From NCBI GenBank assembly GCA_017990865.1, contig JAGNNB010000089.1:1-9573 (forward strand): a DNA stretch of 9,573 nucleotides. The letters are read 5' to 3'. Positions 1 through 6,838 of the stretch are shown piece after piece; positions within the stretch are counted from its first letter, which is position 1, and the number at the start of each line of letters is the position of its first letter. The notes below the pieces were generated by a model that was given only the letters and a program-made list of their open reading frames with translations, was not told the DNA's origin and searched no databases. The DNA is from Lysobacteraceae bacterium. GTDB taxonomy: Bacteria; Pseudomonadota; Gammaproteobacteria; Xanthomonadales; Xanthomonadaceae. The position numbers and the translations under genes are program-made.

Positions 1-735
1 CACCAGCTTGTCGCCGATCATGCGGCTGGCGTAATTGCGCGAGGAGTAATAGTCGTTGCTGCGCAGGTGATACGTCGCGCGATAGTTCAAGCCGCCGTTG
101 CCGTCGAGGTCGAACAACCCGACTTCGGTACCGCCGCGCTGGTAGCTGTAACCGATCACCACGACGGTCTTGTCGGACACCAGCATTTCGTCGTACCACG
201 CACCGTTGGGATCGATGCCCGGGCCGTAGGCATCGACCGACGACACCGGGCGCAGATCGTCGTCGCCGATGCGCAGCGTGAACAGACGTCCGCGACGCAA
301 TACGATCAGAAAATCGCCTTGACGCTTGACGATGCCGCCTTCGTCGACGCCCGCGGTTTGCACGTTGGTGATGGATTCTTCGTCGGCCGGCGCTTCGGCC
401 TTGCTCGCCTCGGCCGGTGCTGCGGCGGCATCCGCAGCCGCCTCCGCGGCGGGCGCGGACATTGCGACCGCATCGCCCGATTCCATTACCGCCTGCGATC
501 TGGCGCGACGCTTTTTGCCGGCCTCGCGGAATTTATCCAACACACCGCGCATTTCTTTTTCGTCGGCGAAGGCACGGAGCGTCTTCGTTTCCGCGGCGGC
601 GGTTTCTGATTGCTCGACGGTTTCGGGTCGCTCGACGGTCTCGGCGGCGGGCCGGCAGGCGGCGATCATCGCACCGGCGACGCAAAAGACGGCGATGGCG
701 GCTTTGGACGGATATTTCCTGGACGGATATTTCAC
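1..735 (-). CDS. Secreted beta-propeller lipoprotein, N-terminal part (3' end beyond window)
   Basis: The frame is open for exactly 245 codons from a GTG at 735 to the window edge. An SD-like GAGGGG lies 8 nt upstream of that GTG. The N-terminus has a basic n-region, a hydrophobic core (about 12-26) and a lipobox-like IAAC with Cys27; Arg at +2 would fit outer-membrane sorting. Residues 28-120 are a charged, Ala/Glu-rich linker. From residue 121 the sequence SITNVQTAGVDEGGIVKR, followed by alternating strands, is the hallmark start of the secreted beta-propeller domain family (Pfam Beta_propel, PF09826, recalled rather than searched). The end visible here, with SSRNYASRMIGDKLV, fits the first propeller blades. 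The molecular function of this family is not established; an envelope-anchored binding or scaffold role is inferred. The first ten codons contain a 15-bp tandem duplication (KYPSR/KYPSK). The next gene upstream ends 294 bp away behind a hairpin, so this gene probably has its own promoter. Confidence 0.8.
   Translation of the reverse strand, partial: MKYPSRKYPSKAAIAVFCVAGAMIAACRPAAETVERPETVEQSETAAAETKTLRAFADEKEMRGVLDKFREAGKKRRARSQAVMESGDAVAMSAPAAEAAADAAAAPAEASKAEAPADEESITNVQTAGVDEGGIVKRQGDFLIVLRRGRLFTLRIGDDDLRPVSSVDAYGPGIDPNGAWYDEMLVSDKTVVVIGYSYQRGGTEVGLFDLDGNGGLNYRATYHLRSNDYYSSRNYASRMIGDKLV
705..733. repeat. 15-bp-period tandem duplication at the start of the beta-propeller lipoprotein gene
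   Basis: TGGACGGATATTTC occurs at 705-718 and again at 720-733, one unit after the other with a 15-bp period. It keeps the reading frame and duplicates residues KYPS in the positively charged n-region of the signal peptide. A slipped-strand duplication is the simplest explanation. Confidence 0.8.
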
Positions 736-916
736 GGATCGATCCCCTCGGGTTGGATGGCGTCGGCACGCGCCCAGAGCCGCTAACGGTCGAGGTGAGC
801 CTCTGGGGTTGCGTCGAATCGACATCCGACCACCTCTCGGCCCGGGTCGAGGTCGCGCCGCGTCAGGATACGTGCGTCGGACCGATTTGCGACACTCACC
901 CAGACCCGCGAACGCA

Positions 917-945
917 ATGCGGGCCGGGGGATACCCGGCCCGCAT
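917..945 (-). terminator. 12-bp GC-rich hairpin downstream of the CxxCH lipoprotein gene
   Basis: ATGCGGGCCGGG (917-928) pairs perfectly with CCCGGCCCGCAT (934-945) around a 5-nt loop. On the minus strand it lies about 85 nt after the stop codon at 1030 and is followed by TTGCGTT, a poor U-tract. It probably ends or stabilises the minus-strand transcript. The rest of 736-1029 holds no gene I can support; the promoter of the beta-propeller gene should lie there, but I see no convincing -35/-10 pair. Confidence 0.5.
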
Positions 946-1029
946 GCCATGCACTTGCATGCCACGTCCCCGTCGGAAGCCGCTTGTCGCGCTTTCTCGC
1001 GACCCGGCGGTCTCGTGGGGGTTATCGAA

Positions 1030-2961
1030 TCAATGCACCATATCCAACGGCTGGAACCGCAGTTCGTGGATCAGCGCAGAACTCAGGCACGAGCTATTCA
1101 TCAAGTTCGCCAAATGCACTTGCCGCTGCAGCAGATCGCCGAAGGTACGCTGCGGAACACCGTTGATCGGATCGTTCTTCGGGAACGTGGTCGGCAATGC
1201 GAGCGTGCCGGTACCCAGCAAGAACTTCGACAACTGGCTCTGCTGGTTCTGCAGCCGCGGCGTGATGTGGACAAAGCTCGTCTCCAGCGGCAGCGCGACT
1301 GGATTGCCGTTCGCGCGCGTTTCGCCGCCGTGACATGCGTTGCACGTCGCCAGCGAGAACTTGTGCCGTTGCTGATTGCCCACGCCCGGGGCGTTCCAGA
1401 CCGCGCCATCCACGACCGAGAAATTGAAGTTCGATCCGGTGAGGAACGGCTGCCCGACCCACGTCAGCGGGACCACATGCGTGCCATTGAGAATCGCCGC
1501 CGAATTGACGTTGATGTAGTTCGCCAGCAGCGCCGTGTTGTTGCGGGTGTGATGAGGCGTCTGCTTCGCCGTGGTCAAGGTCAGGTTGCCGTTGCCCTGC
1601 GGGAGCACGTATTCGCGCAACTCCCACGGCACCGCCAACGCGATTTCGTCGGTGCGCAATTGGTTCAGCGCGCTGCGATTGGGTTTTCTCGGGGCGGCGT
1701 TGGCGGCCGTGAATTGGTCGGTGATCGCCTGCAGGGCCGGGTTGAACGCGGGGCTGCCCAATGCGATGTTGCCCAAATTCACCCACTGTTGCGCGTAGTT
1801 CTTGACGTTGGTGCATCCGCTGATCGGCACGCCGTACTCGAAGATCACGGTGAACTGCATCACCGAGCAGCCACCGTTGTTATTGCGATTGACCACGGCG
1901 AACACGAAGCGCCCCTCGCCCGCGTTGCCGCCGCCGTAGACCGTATTGCCGCGCAAATCGATGCGGTTGACGATCGCGAGCAGGCGGAACGGGGAACGGT
2001 CGAGATTCAAGCGCCCGTTCGTCAATCTCGGCCACGAATTCAACACTTGCACGCCGATGTTCGGACGCGCCGGCACCGGGAAAGTGTTGACCGTATTGTT
2101 GATCGTCCAGGTCCGCAGCCAATTTTCGACGAAGAGCGACGGGTCGATGCCGGTCGCCGGCTGGTTGGCCATATTCGTCATCAACGTTTTGAACGTCCAA
2201 GCGCCGTTCGGATTGCCGACGTTGCCGCAGATATCGAATGTGCGGGTCGGATCCTGCACCACCGACAAATCGGTGATGAACAGTTCGCGCCGCGGATCCA
2301 CCGCGCTCGGCGGCATCGCGACCATTCTGCGCGGCACGCTGATCGTGGTCGACGCCGCGCGCGCCTTGGCGATGGCCGCGGGCTCGACGAACCCGAATTC
2401 CTCCTCGGCGACGAGTTCGCGGCTTTGGAATAGCGGCGCGACTCTGTCCTTGGTTTCGGTCAGCAATGCTCGACGCGCGGCTTGTTCCTGGGCGAACAGA
2501 TCGAAATCGAAGAAGATCATGCCGCTGAAACGCGCTCTGTTCGCCGGATCGCGGGTCAGCACCGCTTGTTTGTCGTCCACCACCAATTTGATGATGTCTT
2601 CCGCCGGCTCTGCTCTGTCGAAGAAACGCACGGCGAGCAAGGCGTTGCCCGCGGGATCGCCCGCGTCCTCCATCGGCGTGAGTTCGACGTCGGAAACGCC
2701 GCTGGGAACGGTCGTGGATGCGGGTTGCGCTGCGAGCGCGGGTTGCAGCGAAACGCGCGCGGTCGTGAGCGGCGCAGACATCGCCGTCCGCGAGGACGCG
2801 GATTCGATGGCGATCAGCTCCTCGCCGGACGCGACATTCTTGGACGCGGCGCTGTCGCTGCCGCCGGGCAAATCGCACGCGGCGAGCGTACACGTCAGAA
2901 GGAAGGTCGAGAGAGGTACGAACAAGCGTCGGCGCGAACCGATGGGTCGATGCGGTTGCAT
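1030..2961 (-). CDS. Predicted lipoprotein with a single CxxCH motif, function unknown
   Basis: 643 residues. The ATG at 2961 is preceded by AGGAG with 9-nt spacing. Residues 1-29 form a lipoprotein signal: basic n-region with RRR, hydrophobic core, and LAAC ending at Cys29. Asp30 at +2 would favour inner-membrane retention under the E. coli Lol rule. A low-complexity Ser/Ala stretch follows. The bulk of the protein has conserved-looking blocks such as FRLLAIVNRIDLR (about 323-335), GEGRFVFAVVNR, FTVIFEYGVP and WELREYVLPQG. A CNACHG motif at 540-545 is a c-type haem attachment signature; a distal Met ligand cannot be assigned by eye. I recall similar LLAIVNR-DLR / FTVIFEYGVP proteins in myxobacteria and other large-genome bacteria, but no named domain. 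If haem is attached, it is a periplasm-facing redox lipoprotein; otherwise CxxCH could bind metal. The leader upstream is structured. The gene has no close operon partner. Confidence 0.8.
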   Translation of the reverse strand: MQPHRPIGSRRRLFVPLSTFLLTCTLAACDLPGGSDSAASKNVASGEELIAIESASSRTAMSAPLTTARVSLQPALAAQPASTTVPSGVSDVELTPMEDAGDPAGNALLAVRFFDRAEPAEDIIKLVVDDKQAVLTRDPANRARFSGMIFFDFDLFAQEQAARRALLTETKDRVAPLFQSRELVAEEEFGFVEPAAIAKARAASTTISVPRRMVAMPPSAVDPRRELFITDLSVVQDPTRTFDICGNVGNPNGAWTFKTLMTNMANQPATGIDPSLFVENWLRTWTINNTVNTFPVPARPNIGVQVLNSWPRLTNGRLNLDRSPFRLLAIVNRIDLRGNTVYGGGNAGEGRFVFAVVNRNNNGGCSVMQFTVIFEYGVPISGCTNVKNYAQQWVNLGNIALGSPAFNPALQAITDQFTAANAAPRKPNRSALNQLRTDEIALAVPWELREYVLPQGNGNLTLTTAKQTPHHTRNNTALLANYINVNSAAILNGTHVVPLTWVGQPFLTGSNFNFSVVDGAVWNAPGVGNQQRHKFSLATCNACHGGETRANGNPVALPLETSFVHITPRLQNQQSQLSKFLLGTGTLALPTTFPKNDPINGVPQRTFGDLLQRQVHLANLMNSSCLSSALIHELRFQPLDMVH

Positions 2962-2991
2962 GGGTTGTCACTCCTGTGAACGAGATCGGGA

Positions 2992-3057
2992 AGTCGCCTT
3001 CTGGCGACTGCGACGCACGGGCGTCCCCTACCCCGCTTCCGTGCGGCTCTCTGGGTT
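2992..3057 (-). promoter_or_regulatory. Structured 5' leader of the CxxCH lipoprotein gene (two hairpins)
   Basis: Two perfect stems lie upstream of the ATG at 2961. The nearer one is AGTCGCC/GGCGACT (2992-2998 with 3003-3009, 4-nt loop). The farther one is CGCACGG/CCGTGCG, with an 18-nt G-rich loop on the minus strand (about 3012-3043). The nearer stem ends about 16 nt upstream of the AGGAG ribosome binding site. This could be a regulatory leader or only stabilising structure. I could not match it to a known riboswitch consensus. Confidence 0.35.
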
Positions 3058-3149
3058 TACTCCGTCGGATACCGACTGTCGATAGCCACCTGTTAGAACT
3101 GACAGGGACGCGTTCGCGGCGTTTCCGACATCGGCGAATGCGAATTCCG

Positions 3150-3183
3150 AACAAAAACAAAGGGCTCGCAGATGCGAGCCCTT
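3150..3183 (-). terminator. Rho-independent terminator of the rhlE-type gene
   Basis: AAGGGCTCGC (3160-3169) pairs with GCGAGCCCTT (3174-3183) around a 4-nt loop. Read on the minus strand the stem is followed by TTTGTTTTTGTT, a good U-tract. It lies about 75 nt after the helicase stop codon and should separate that transcript from the lipoprotein gene to its left. Confidence 0.85.
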
Positions 3184-3258
3184 GCTGGAGACGAACGGTA
3201 ACGTTTCGTCGCGATTCAGATATGCCGGCGATCCTGCAATCCGGCATACGGCGTTGCG

Positions 3259-4650
3259 TCAAGCGCGTCGATCGCTCCTGCTGCGTTGACCGCGCTGACC
3301 GCGTTGGCCGGCATCGGCCTGCGCCGTTCCTCGATTCGCGCCTTGCTTCGCGCCCTGCTTCTGCCCGGTGTGCGCATGCGCATGCGCGCCGCGATCCGCC
3401 GGTTTGCCATGAGCGCGATGCGTCGGTTTGCGCGGCGGGCGTTGGCCGCTGGGGCGTCCGGCGTTCGCAGGACGTCCAGCGCCGGGGGCATTGCCATCCA
3501 TGCGAATCGGTTTACTGGGCTCGTAACCGGCGATGGGTTCCAGGGCGATGTCGGCTTTCAGCACGCGTTGGATCTGACGCAGCAAACCGGCTTCTTCCGG
3601 CGACACCAGCGACAGCGCTTCGCCCTGCGCGCCGTTGCGGCCGGTGCGGCCGATACGATGCACGTAGTCTTCCGCGACCATCGGCAAGTCGTGATTGATC
3701 ACCAGCGGCAGATTCTGAATATCCAAACCACGCGCGGCGACGTCGGTAGCGACGAGAATGCGCGAACGGCCGGATTTGAACGCGTCCAGCGCTTTCAATC
3801 GCGCGGCCTGACTCTTGTTGCCGTGGATCGCGACCGCCTTGTGGCCGGCGCGTTCCAACTGCTCGGCCAAGCGATTGCAGCCATGCTTGGTTTTACCGAA
3901 CACCAACACGCGATCGGTATGACGGGCGCTGAGGATTTCGATCAGCAGATCGCGTTTGCGCGAAGCGTCCACCGGATGCGCGCGATGCGAGATGGTGTCG
4001 GCCACGGCATTTTGCGTCGCGACCTGCACTTGATGCGGATCTTGCAGCAGATCCATCGCCAAGCGCTTGATCTGCGCTTCGAACGTGGCCGAGAAGAGCA
4101 GAGTCTGCCGCTCCGCGGGCACGCGGGACAGAATGCGCTGAATCGCCGGCAAAAAGCCCATATCGAGCATGCGATCGGCTTCGTCCAGCACCAGCATGCC
4201 GACGCCGTCGAGCTTGACCGAACCGCGATCGAGATGGTCGATCAAACGACCGGGCGTGGCGACGAGGATATCCACGCCGCGGCGCAGATTATCGACCTGC
4301 GGCTGCATGCCGGCGCCGCCGTAGATCGTGGTGACGTTCAAACGCACATATTTGCCGTAGCGACGCAGGCTGTCGGCGACTTGCACCGCGAGTTCGCGGG
4401 TCGGCAACAGGATCAGCGCGCGCGGTTTGCGCGGGCCGGTCGCGGGTTTGCCGTCTTCGGCGAGTCGCTGCAGCAGCGGCAAGCCGAACGCGGCGGTCTT
4501 GCCGGTGCCGGTTTGCGCGCCGCCGAGCACATCGCGGCCGGCGAGGACGAGCGGAATGGCCTCGACCTGGATCGGCGTAGGCACGGTGTAGGCGTTGTCG
4601 GCGAGCGCGCGCAGCAACGCGGGCGAAAGCCCGAGGGTTTCGAAATTCAT
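3259..4650 (-). CDS. rhlE: DEAD-box ATP-dependent RNA helicase, RhlE type
   Basis: 463 residues; the ATG at 4650 has GGAG 6 nt upstream. It unwinds short RNA duplexes and remodels RNPs in the cytoplasm, with RhlE members linked to ribosome maturation and RNA decay. All core motifs are present: Q motif (FETLGLSPALLRALADNAYTVPTPIQ region, about 3-28), AQTGTGKT (45-52), PTREL (83-87), GG, TPGR (132-135), DEAD (156-159), SAT (187-189), ATDVAARGLD (301-310) and HRIGRTGR (331-338). Residues from about 378 form a disordered, basic Gly/Arg/Lys/His-rich tail with HAHAHT and QKQGAKQGA-type repeats, ending RSRSDRRA; such tails add non-specific RNA binding. The assignment to RhlE rather than another DEAD-box paralogue rests on the N-terminal sequence and the short core-plus-basic-tail layout. 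A long upstream gap (about 300-400 nt) leaves room for a long 5' UTR, but no promoter is evident. Confidence 0.93.
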   Translation of the reverse strand: MNFETLGLSPALLRALADNAYTVPTPIQVEAIPLVLAGRDVLGGAQTGTGKTAAFGLPLLQRLAEDGKPATGPRKPRALILLPTRELAVQVADSLRRYGKYVRLNVTTIYGGAGMQPQVDNLRRGVDILVATPGRLIDHLDRGSVKLDGVGMLVLDEADRMLDMGFLPAIQRILSRVPAERQTLLFSATFEAQIKRLAMDLLQDPHQVQVATQNAVADTISHRAHPVDASRKRDLLIEILSARHTDRVLVFGKTKHGCNRLAEQLERAGHKAVAIHGNKSQAARLKALDAFKSGRSRILVATDVAARGLDIQNLPLVINHDLPMVAEDYVHRIGRTGRNGAQGEALSLVSPEEAGLLRQIQRVLKADIALEPIAGYEPSKPIRMDGNAPGAGRPANAGRPSGQRPPRKPTHRAHGKPADRGAHAHAHTGQKQGAKQGANRGTAQADAGQRGQRGQRSRSDRRA

Positions 4651-4869
4651 GATGAGCTCCAGGAACGATAATGACCGCCGCCTTCTCGCGAAGGGCGAAG
4701 CGGTGCGTCACTCGGAGCTTTCCTACCGCGCTGCGAGCAAAACAGAAGACGACGCACCGGGTGGCGGGTCGTGTTCGGCGCGACGAAAGACGTGCGGAGA
4801 GTGCTGCGGAGACCGGGCGAATGCCGGAGCTGCAGCGGGCTGCCATTGGAAAACGGGCCAGCCGTGCGC
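4651..4869. other. Upstream region of the rhlE-type gene, no gene seen
   Basis: No reading frame here has convincing codon structure or similarity on either strand. Apart from the ribosome binding site and a small hairpin (CCTTC/GAAGG around 4680-4693), I see no clear promoter or operator. Together with the attC-like segment to its right it forms the roughly 400-bp gap between the helicase and the J-domain gene. Confidence 0.4.
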
Positions 4870-4876
4870 GAAACGG

Positions 4877-5034
4877 GGTGAACTGTACGCGAAAACCGCC
4901 CTGAGCGCCAGCGAAACCGGCCTTGCGCGCCCGGGCGGTTCAGCGAACGACGCGGGGGATGGCCCGGAACGCGGACTAGAGAAGCCCCCGGCCGACGCCA
5001 CAATGCGGGGGCGGTTTGAACGAATGTTAGGCCT
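4877..5034 (-). other. attC-like recombination site, clear 5' half, 3' half uncertain
   Basis: Read on the minus strand, 16 nt after the J-domain stop codon, the sequence has GCCTAAC (5032-5026, fits the R'' consensus RYYYAAC), a 5-nt spacer ATTCG, then TTCAAACCG (5020-5012, like the L'' box TTCAAGCCG of well-known attC sites). A GCCCCCG/CGGGGGC stem (4984-4990 with 5006-5012) follows. The partner GTT core is not obvious. One candidate is GTTCCGG at 4970-4964, giving a 69-bp site with equal 13-nt arms but no L' pairing. The other is GTTCACC at 4883-4877, preceded by GGGCGGTTT, which pairs with AAACCGCCC; this gives about 156 bp. The left boundary is therefore approximate, and the site may be decayed. 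Confidence 0.5.
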
Positions 5035-5048
5035 GCGACCGCGATGTG

Positions 5049-5384
5049 TTATTGGTTTGACCTAATCCAGTGGTCGTGCTCAGCTCTTTTTGTGGGATCG
5101 GATAGCACATCATATGAGCTATTTATGCGCTGCATAAGGCGAACACTTTCCTGATTGTTACCATTCTTATCAGGATGATGCATTTGGCATAGAGCTTTGT
5201 ATGCAGCACGGACCACTTGCTCAGGCGCAAACCAAGCGACATTGAGAGTGTCATAATGCGTGGTAAGCCGGCGTCGACTTGATGAGCGAATTTCGTCAAG
5301 TGAAGCGTCTCCTGCTTCTTTGCATCTTCTGCAGATAGAAAAGAGATATCCGGCGTCTCCTCCGCATTTGTTACAGATTGCCAT
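5049..5384 (-). CDS. Small zinc-finger and J-domain protein (DnaJ-type co-chaperone), cassette-borne
   Basis: 111 residues. Residues 4-21 form a likely zinc-binding knuckle, C4-x2-C7-x10-C18-x2-C21. After a short basic linker (SSSRRRL), residues 44-107 are a J domain: YDTLNV at 44-49, helix II AAYKALCQMH, the essential HPD at 70-72, then helix III with RINSSYDVLSDPTKR. J proteins stimulate the ATPase of an Hsp70 (DnaK) and deliver clients. This one lacks the G/F, cysteine-rich and C-terminal client domains of DnaJ, so the knuckle may supply specificity. The start at 5384 has no good Shine-Dalgarno sequence. GC is low: I count 24 of 60 at 5101-5160 and 28 of 60 at 5161-5220. The gene is flanked by integron-type core sites and lies 26 nt after the RNase stop, so it probably relies on read-through transcription. 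A J domain is certain; the client is unknown. Confidence 0.88.
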   Translation of the reverse strand: MAICNKCGGDAGYLFSICRRCKEAGDASLDEIRSSSRRRLTTHYDTLNVAWFAPEQVVRAAYKALCQMHHPDKNGNNQESVRLMQRINSSYDVLSDPTKRAEHDHWIRSNQ

Positions 5385-5396
5385 GTCGGTTCTCGG

Positions 5397-5416
5397 AGGC
5401 CTAACGCGATTTAGGC
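5397..5416 (-). other. Integron core-type junction (GTTAGGC) and short palindrome at the RNase stop codon
   Basis: Minus-strand GTTAGGC at 5405-5399 matches the integron core GTTRRRY and forms the 5' edge of the J-domain cassette, with the expected cut between 5405 and 5404. Extended to AGGCCTAAC on the plus strand (5397-5405), it is a 9-bp inverted match to GTTAGGCCT at 5026-5034. It also forms one arm of GCCTAA-N6-TTAGGC (5399-5416), whose other arm overlaps the TAA stop of the RNase gene. Confidence 0.6.
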
Positions 5417-6838
5417 AGACGACACATCGTTCCCAGCAAGCGCATCGGCATCATCACCATCCAGCGGCACATCGAGCGTCAAACCGGGGCGCGCCAGAAT
5501 GGCTCCGATGCCGAAGGCCTCGCCGATCTCGCCCGCCAGCGCCTCGCGCGCCTTGTCTTCGCCATGCACCAGGGCCAACGCGGGCCTCGGATCGAAATGG
5601 CCGTACCACTCCATCAGGCCGCGTTGATCTGTGTGCGCCGACAAGCCGCCGACGGTATGCACTTGCGCGTTCACGCGGACATCGTGGCCGTGGATGCGCA
5701 CCCATTTGGCGCCGTCCACGATGCGCCGGCCCGTGGTGCCTTGCGCCTGATAACCGACGAAGACGATGTGCGTCTGCCGGCGATGCAAACGATGACGCAT
5801 GTGATGCAGGATGCGCCCCGCGTTGGCCATGCCCGAACCGGCAATCACAATCGCGCCGCGTTCGATCTGGTTGATCGCCATCGATTCGTCCTGCGATTCT
5901 GTGATCCGCAAATTCGGCAACTTGAACGGATTCGGGCATTCCCGCCAGACGCGCTTGGCGTCGTCGTCGAATAAGTCCCGATGGCGGTCGTACACCTCCA
6001 CCACCTTCGACGCCATCGGGCTGTCGAGAAAAATCTTCCAGCGCGACATCTTCCACGCATCCCACTCGCGCGCGAACCAATACAGCAATTCCTGGCTGCG
6101 ACCCACCGCGAACGCCGGGATCAGCACGCAACCGCCGCTGTCCCACGCCTCGTCGAGAATCTCGCCCAATTCGCGGATGGTGTCGGCGCGATCGCGATGC
6201 GTCCGATCTCCGTAGGTCGATTCCATCAGCACCAAATCCGCGTCGGCGATGAGCGTCGGGTCGCGCAGGATCGGCGTGCCTTTCGGGCCGAGATCGCCGG
6301 AAAACACGGCTTTAGCGCCATCCGCCCACACTTCGATACTGCACGAGCCGAGGATATGGCCGGCGTCGCGATAGGCGATGTCCACGCCGGGAAACACCTC
6401 GCTGCGCTGGTCGTACGGCAGCGAACGGACGCGCCTCAGGGCTCTGCGCACATCGTCCTTGGTGTAGAGCGGCACCGCTTCGGGTTCGCCGCGCCGACGA
6501 TGACGGTTCGCGCGCAGCGCATCGCCCTCGGCAATGCCCGCGGCGTCCATCAGCATGATCTCCATCAGATCCGCGGTCGCCGATTGCGCGTAGATCGGCC
6601 CATCGAACCCGCGTTTGACGAGCAACGGCACGCGGCCGATATGGTCGATATGCGCGTGACTGATCACCAGCGCGTCGATCTCGGACGGCTCGAACGGGAA
6701 CGCCTCCGCGTTGCGCGCCTCGGCCTCGGGGCTGCCCTGGATCATGCCGCAATCGAGCAAAAGGCGCTTACCCGCGGCTTCGACCTCGTGCAGGGAACCG
6801 GTGACTTCGCCGGCAGCACCGTGAAAGAGAACGCGCAT
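5411..6838 (-). CDS. Metallo-beta-lactamase fold / beta-CASP ribonuclease (CPSF73-like, YsiA family type)
   Basis: 475 residues from the ATG at 6838, chosen because GGAG lies 7-8 nt upstream and the protein then begins MRVLFHGAAGEVTGS, the normal family N-terminus; an in-frame extension to 6880 adds 14 residues without family character. Zinc ligands are visible: HAHIDH (61-66), H161 in DAGHILGS, D182 in FSGDLG and H425 in LVHGE. The beta-CASP insert holds motif A ESTYGDR (E206), the motif B region GRILHH (about 341-346) and motif C SAHTDQ (H402). These define an RNA-specific hydrolase (endonuclease and/or 5'-3' exonuclease) of the cytoplasm. Bacterial members of this exact type are often annotated 'MBL fold hydrolase'; the substrate is not known here. 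It is separated by 94 nt from the secreted-protein gene upstream. The J-domain cassette begins right after its stop with no terminator seen between. Confidence 0.9.
   Translation of the reverse strand: MRVLFHGAAGEVTGSLHEVEAAGKRLLLDCGMIQGSPEAEARNAEAFPFEPSEIDALVISHAHIDHIGRVPLLVKRGFDGPIYAQSATADLMEIMLMDAAGIAEGDALRANRHRRRGEPEAVPLYTKDDVRRALRRVRSLPYDQRSEVFPGVDIAYRDAGHILGSCSIEVWADGAKAVFSGDLGPKGTPILRDPTLIADADLVLMESTYGDRTHRDRADTIRELGEILDEAWDSGGCVLIPAFAVGRSQELLYWFAREWDAWKMSRWKIFLDSPMASKVVEVYDRHRDLFDDDAKRVWRECPNPFKLPNLRITESQDESMAINQIERGAIVIAGSGMANAGRILHHMRHRLHRRQTHIVFVGYQAQGTTGRRIVDGAKWVRIHGHDVRVNAQVHTVGGLSAHTDQRGLMEWYGHFDPRPALALVHGEDKAREALAGEIGEAFGIGAILARPGLTLDVPLDGDDADALAGNDVSSA

Noticed and set aside
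949..2433. Long plus-strand open frame opposite the CxxCH lipoprotein gene
   Set aside because: Its translation is arginine, glutamate, glutamine and valine-rich without domain features, typical of the antisense of a GC-rich gene; the minus strand has the signal peptide, SD and motifs.
2962..3090. c-di-GMP (GEMM) riboswitch or group II intron domain V in the lipoprotein leader
   Set aside because: Short stretches such as AAACCC and GGGACGC, or GAGCCG, look suggestive, but the conserved core order of either RNA is not present.
3090..3105. CTGT-N8-ACAG resembling an E. coli LexA box
   Set aside because: It fits the E. coli half-sites, but Xanthomonadales LexA proteins are known to use a different consensus (TTAG-N6-TACTA type), the inner bases are not AT-rich, and the downstream gene is not a typical SOS gene.
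3286..4671. Long plus-strand open frame opposite the helicase gene
   Set aside because: It mirrors the helicase, whose DEAD-box motifs are complete on the minus strand.
4984..5012. GCCCCCG/CGGGGGC stem as a plain rho-independent terminator of the J-domain gene
   Set aside because: The loop is 15 nt and the minus strand continues TTCTCTAG without a U-tract; its position right after the R'' and L'' boxes fits an attC stem better.
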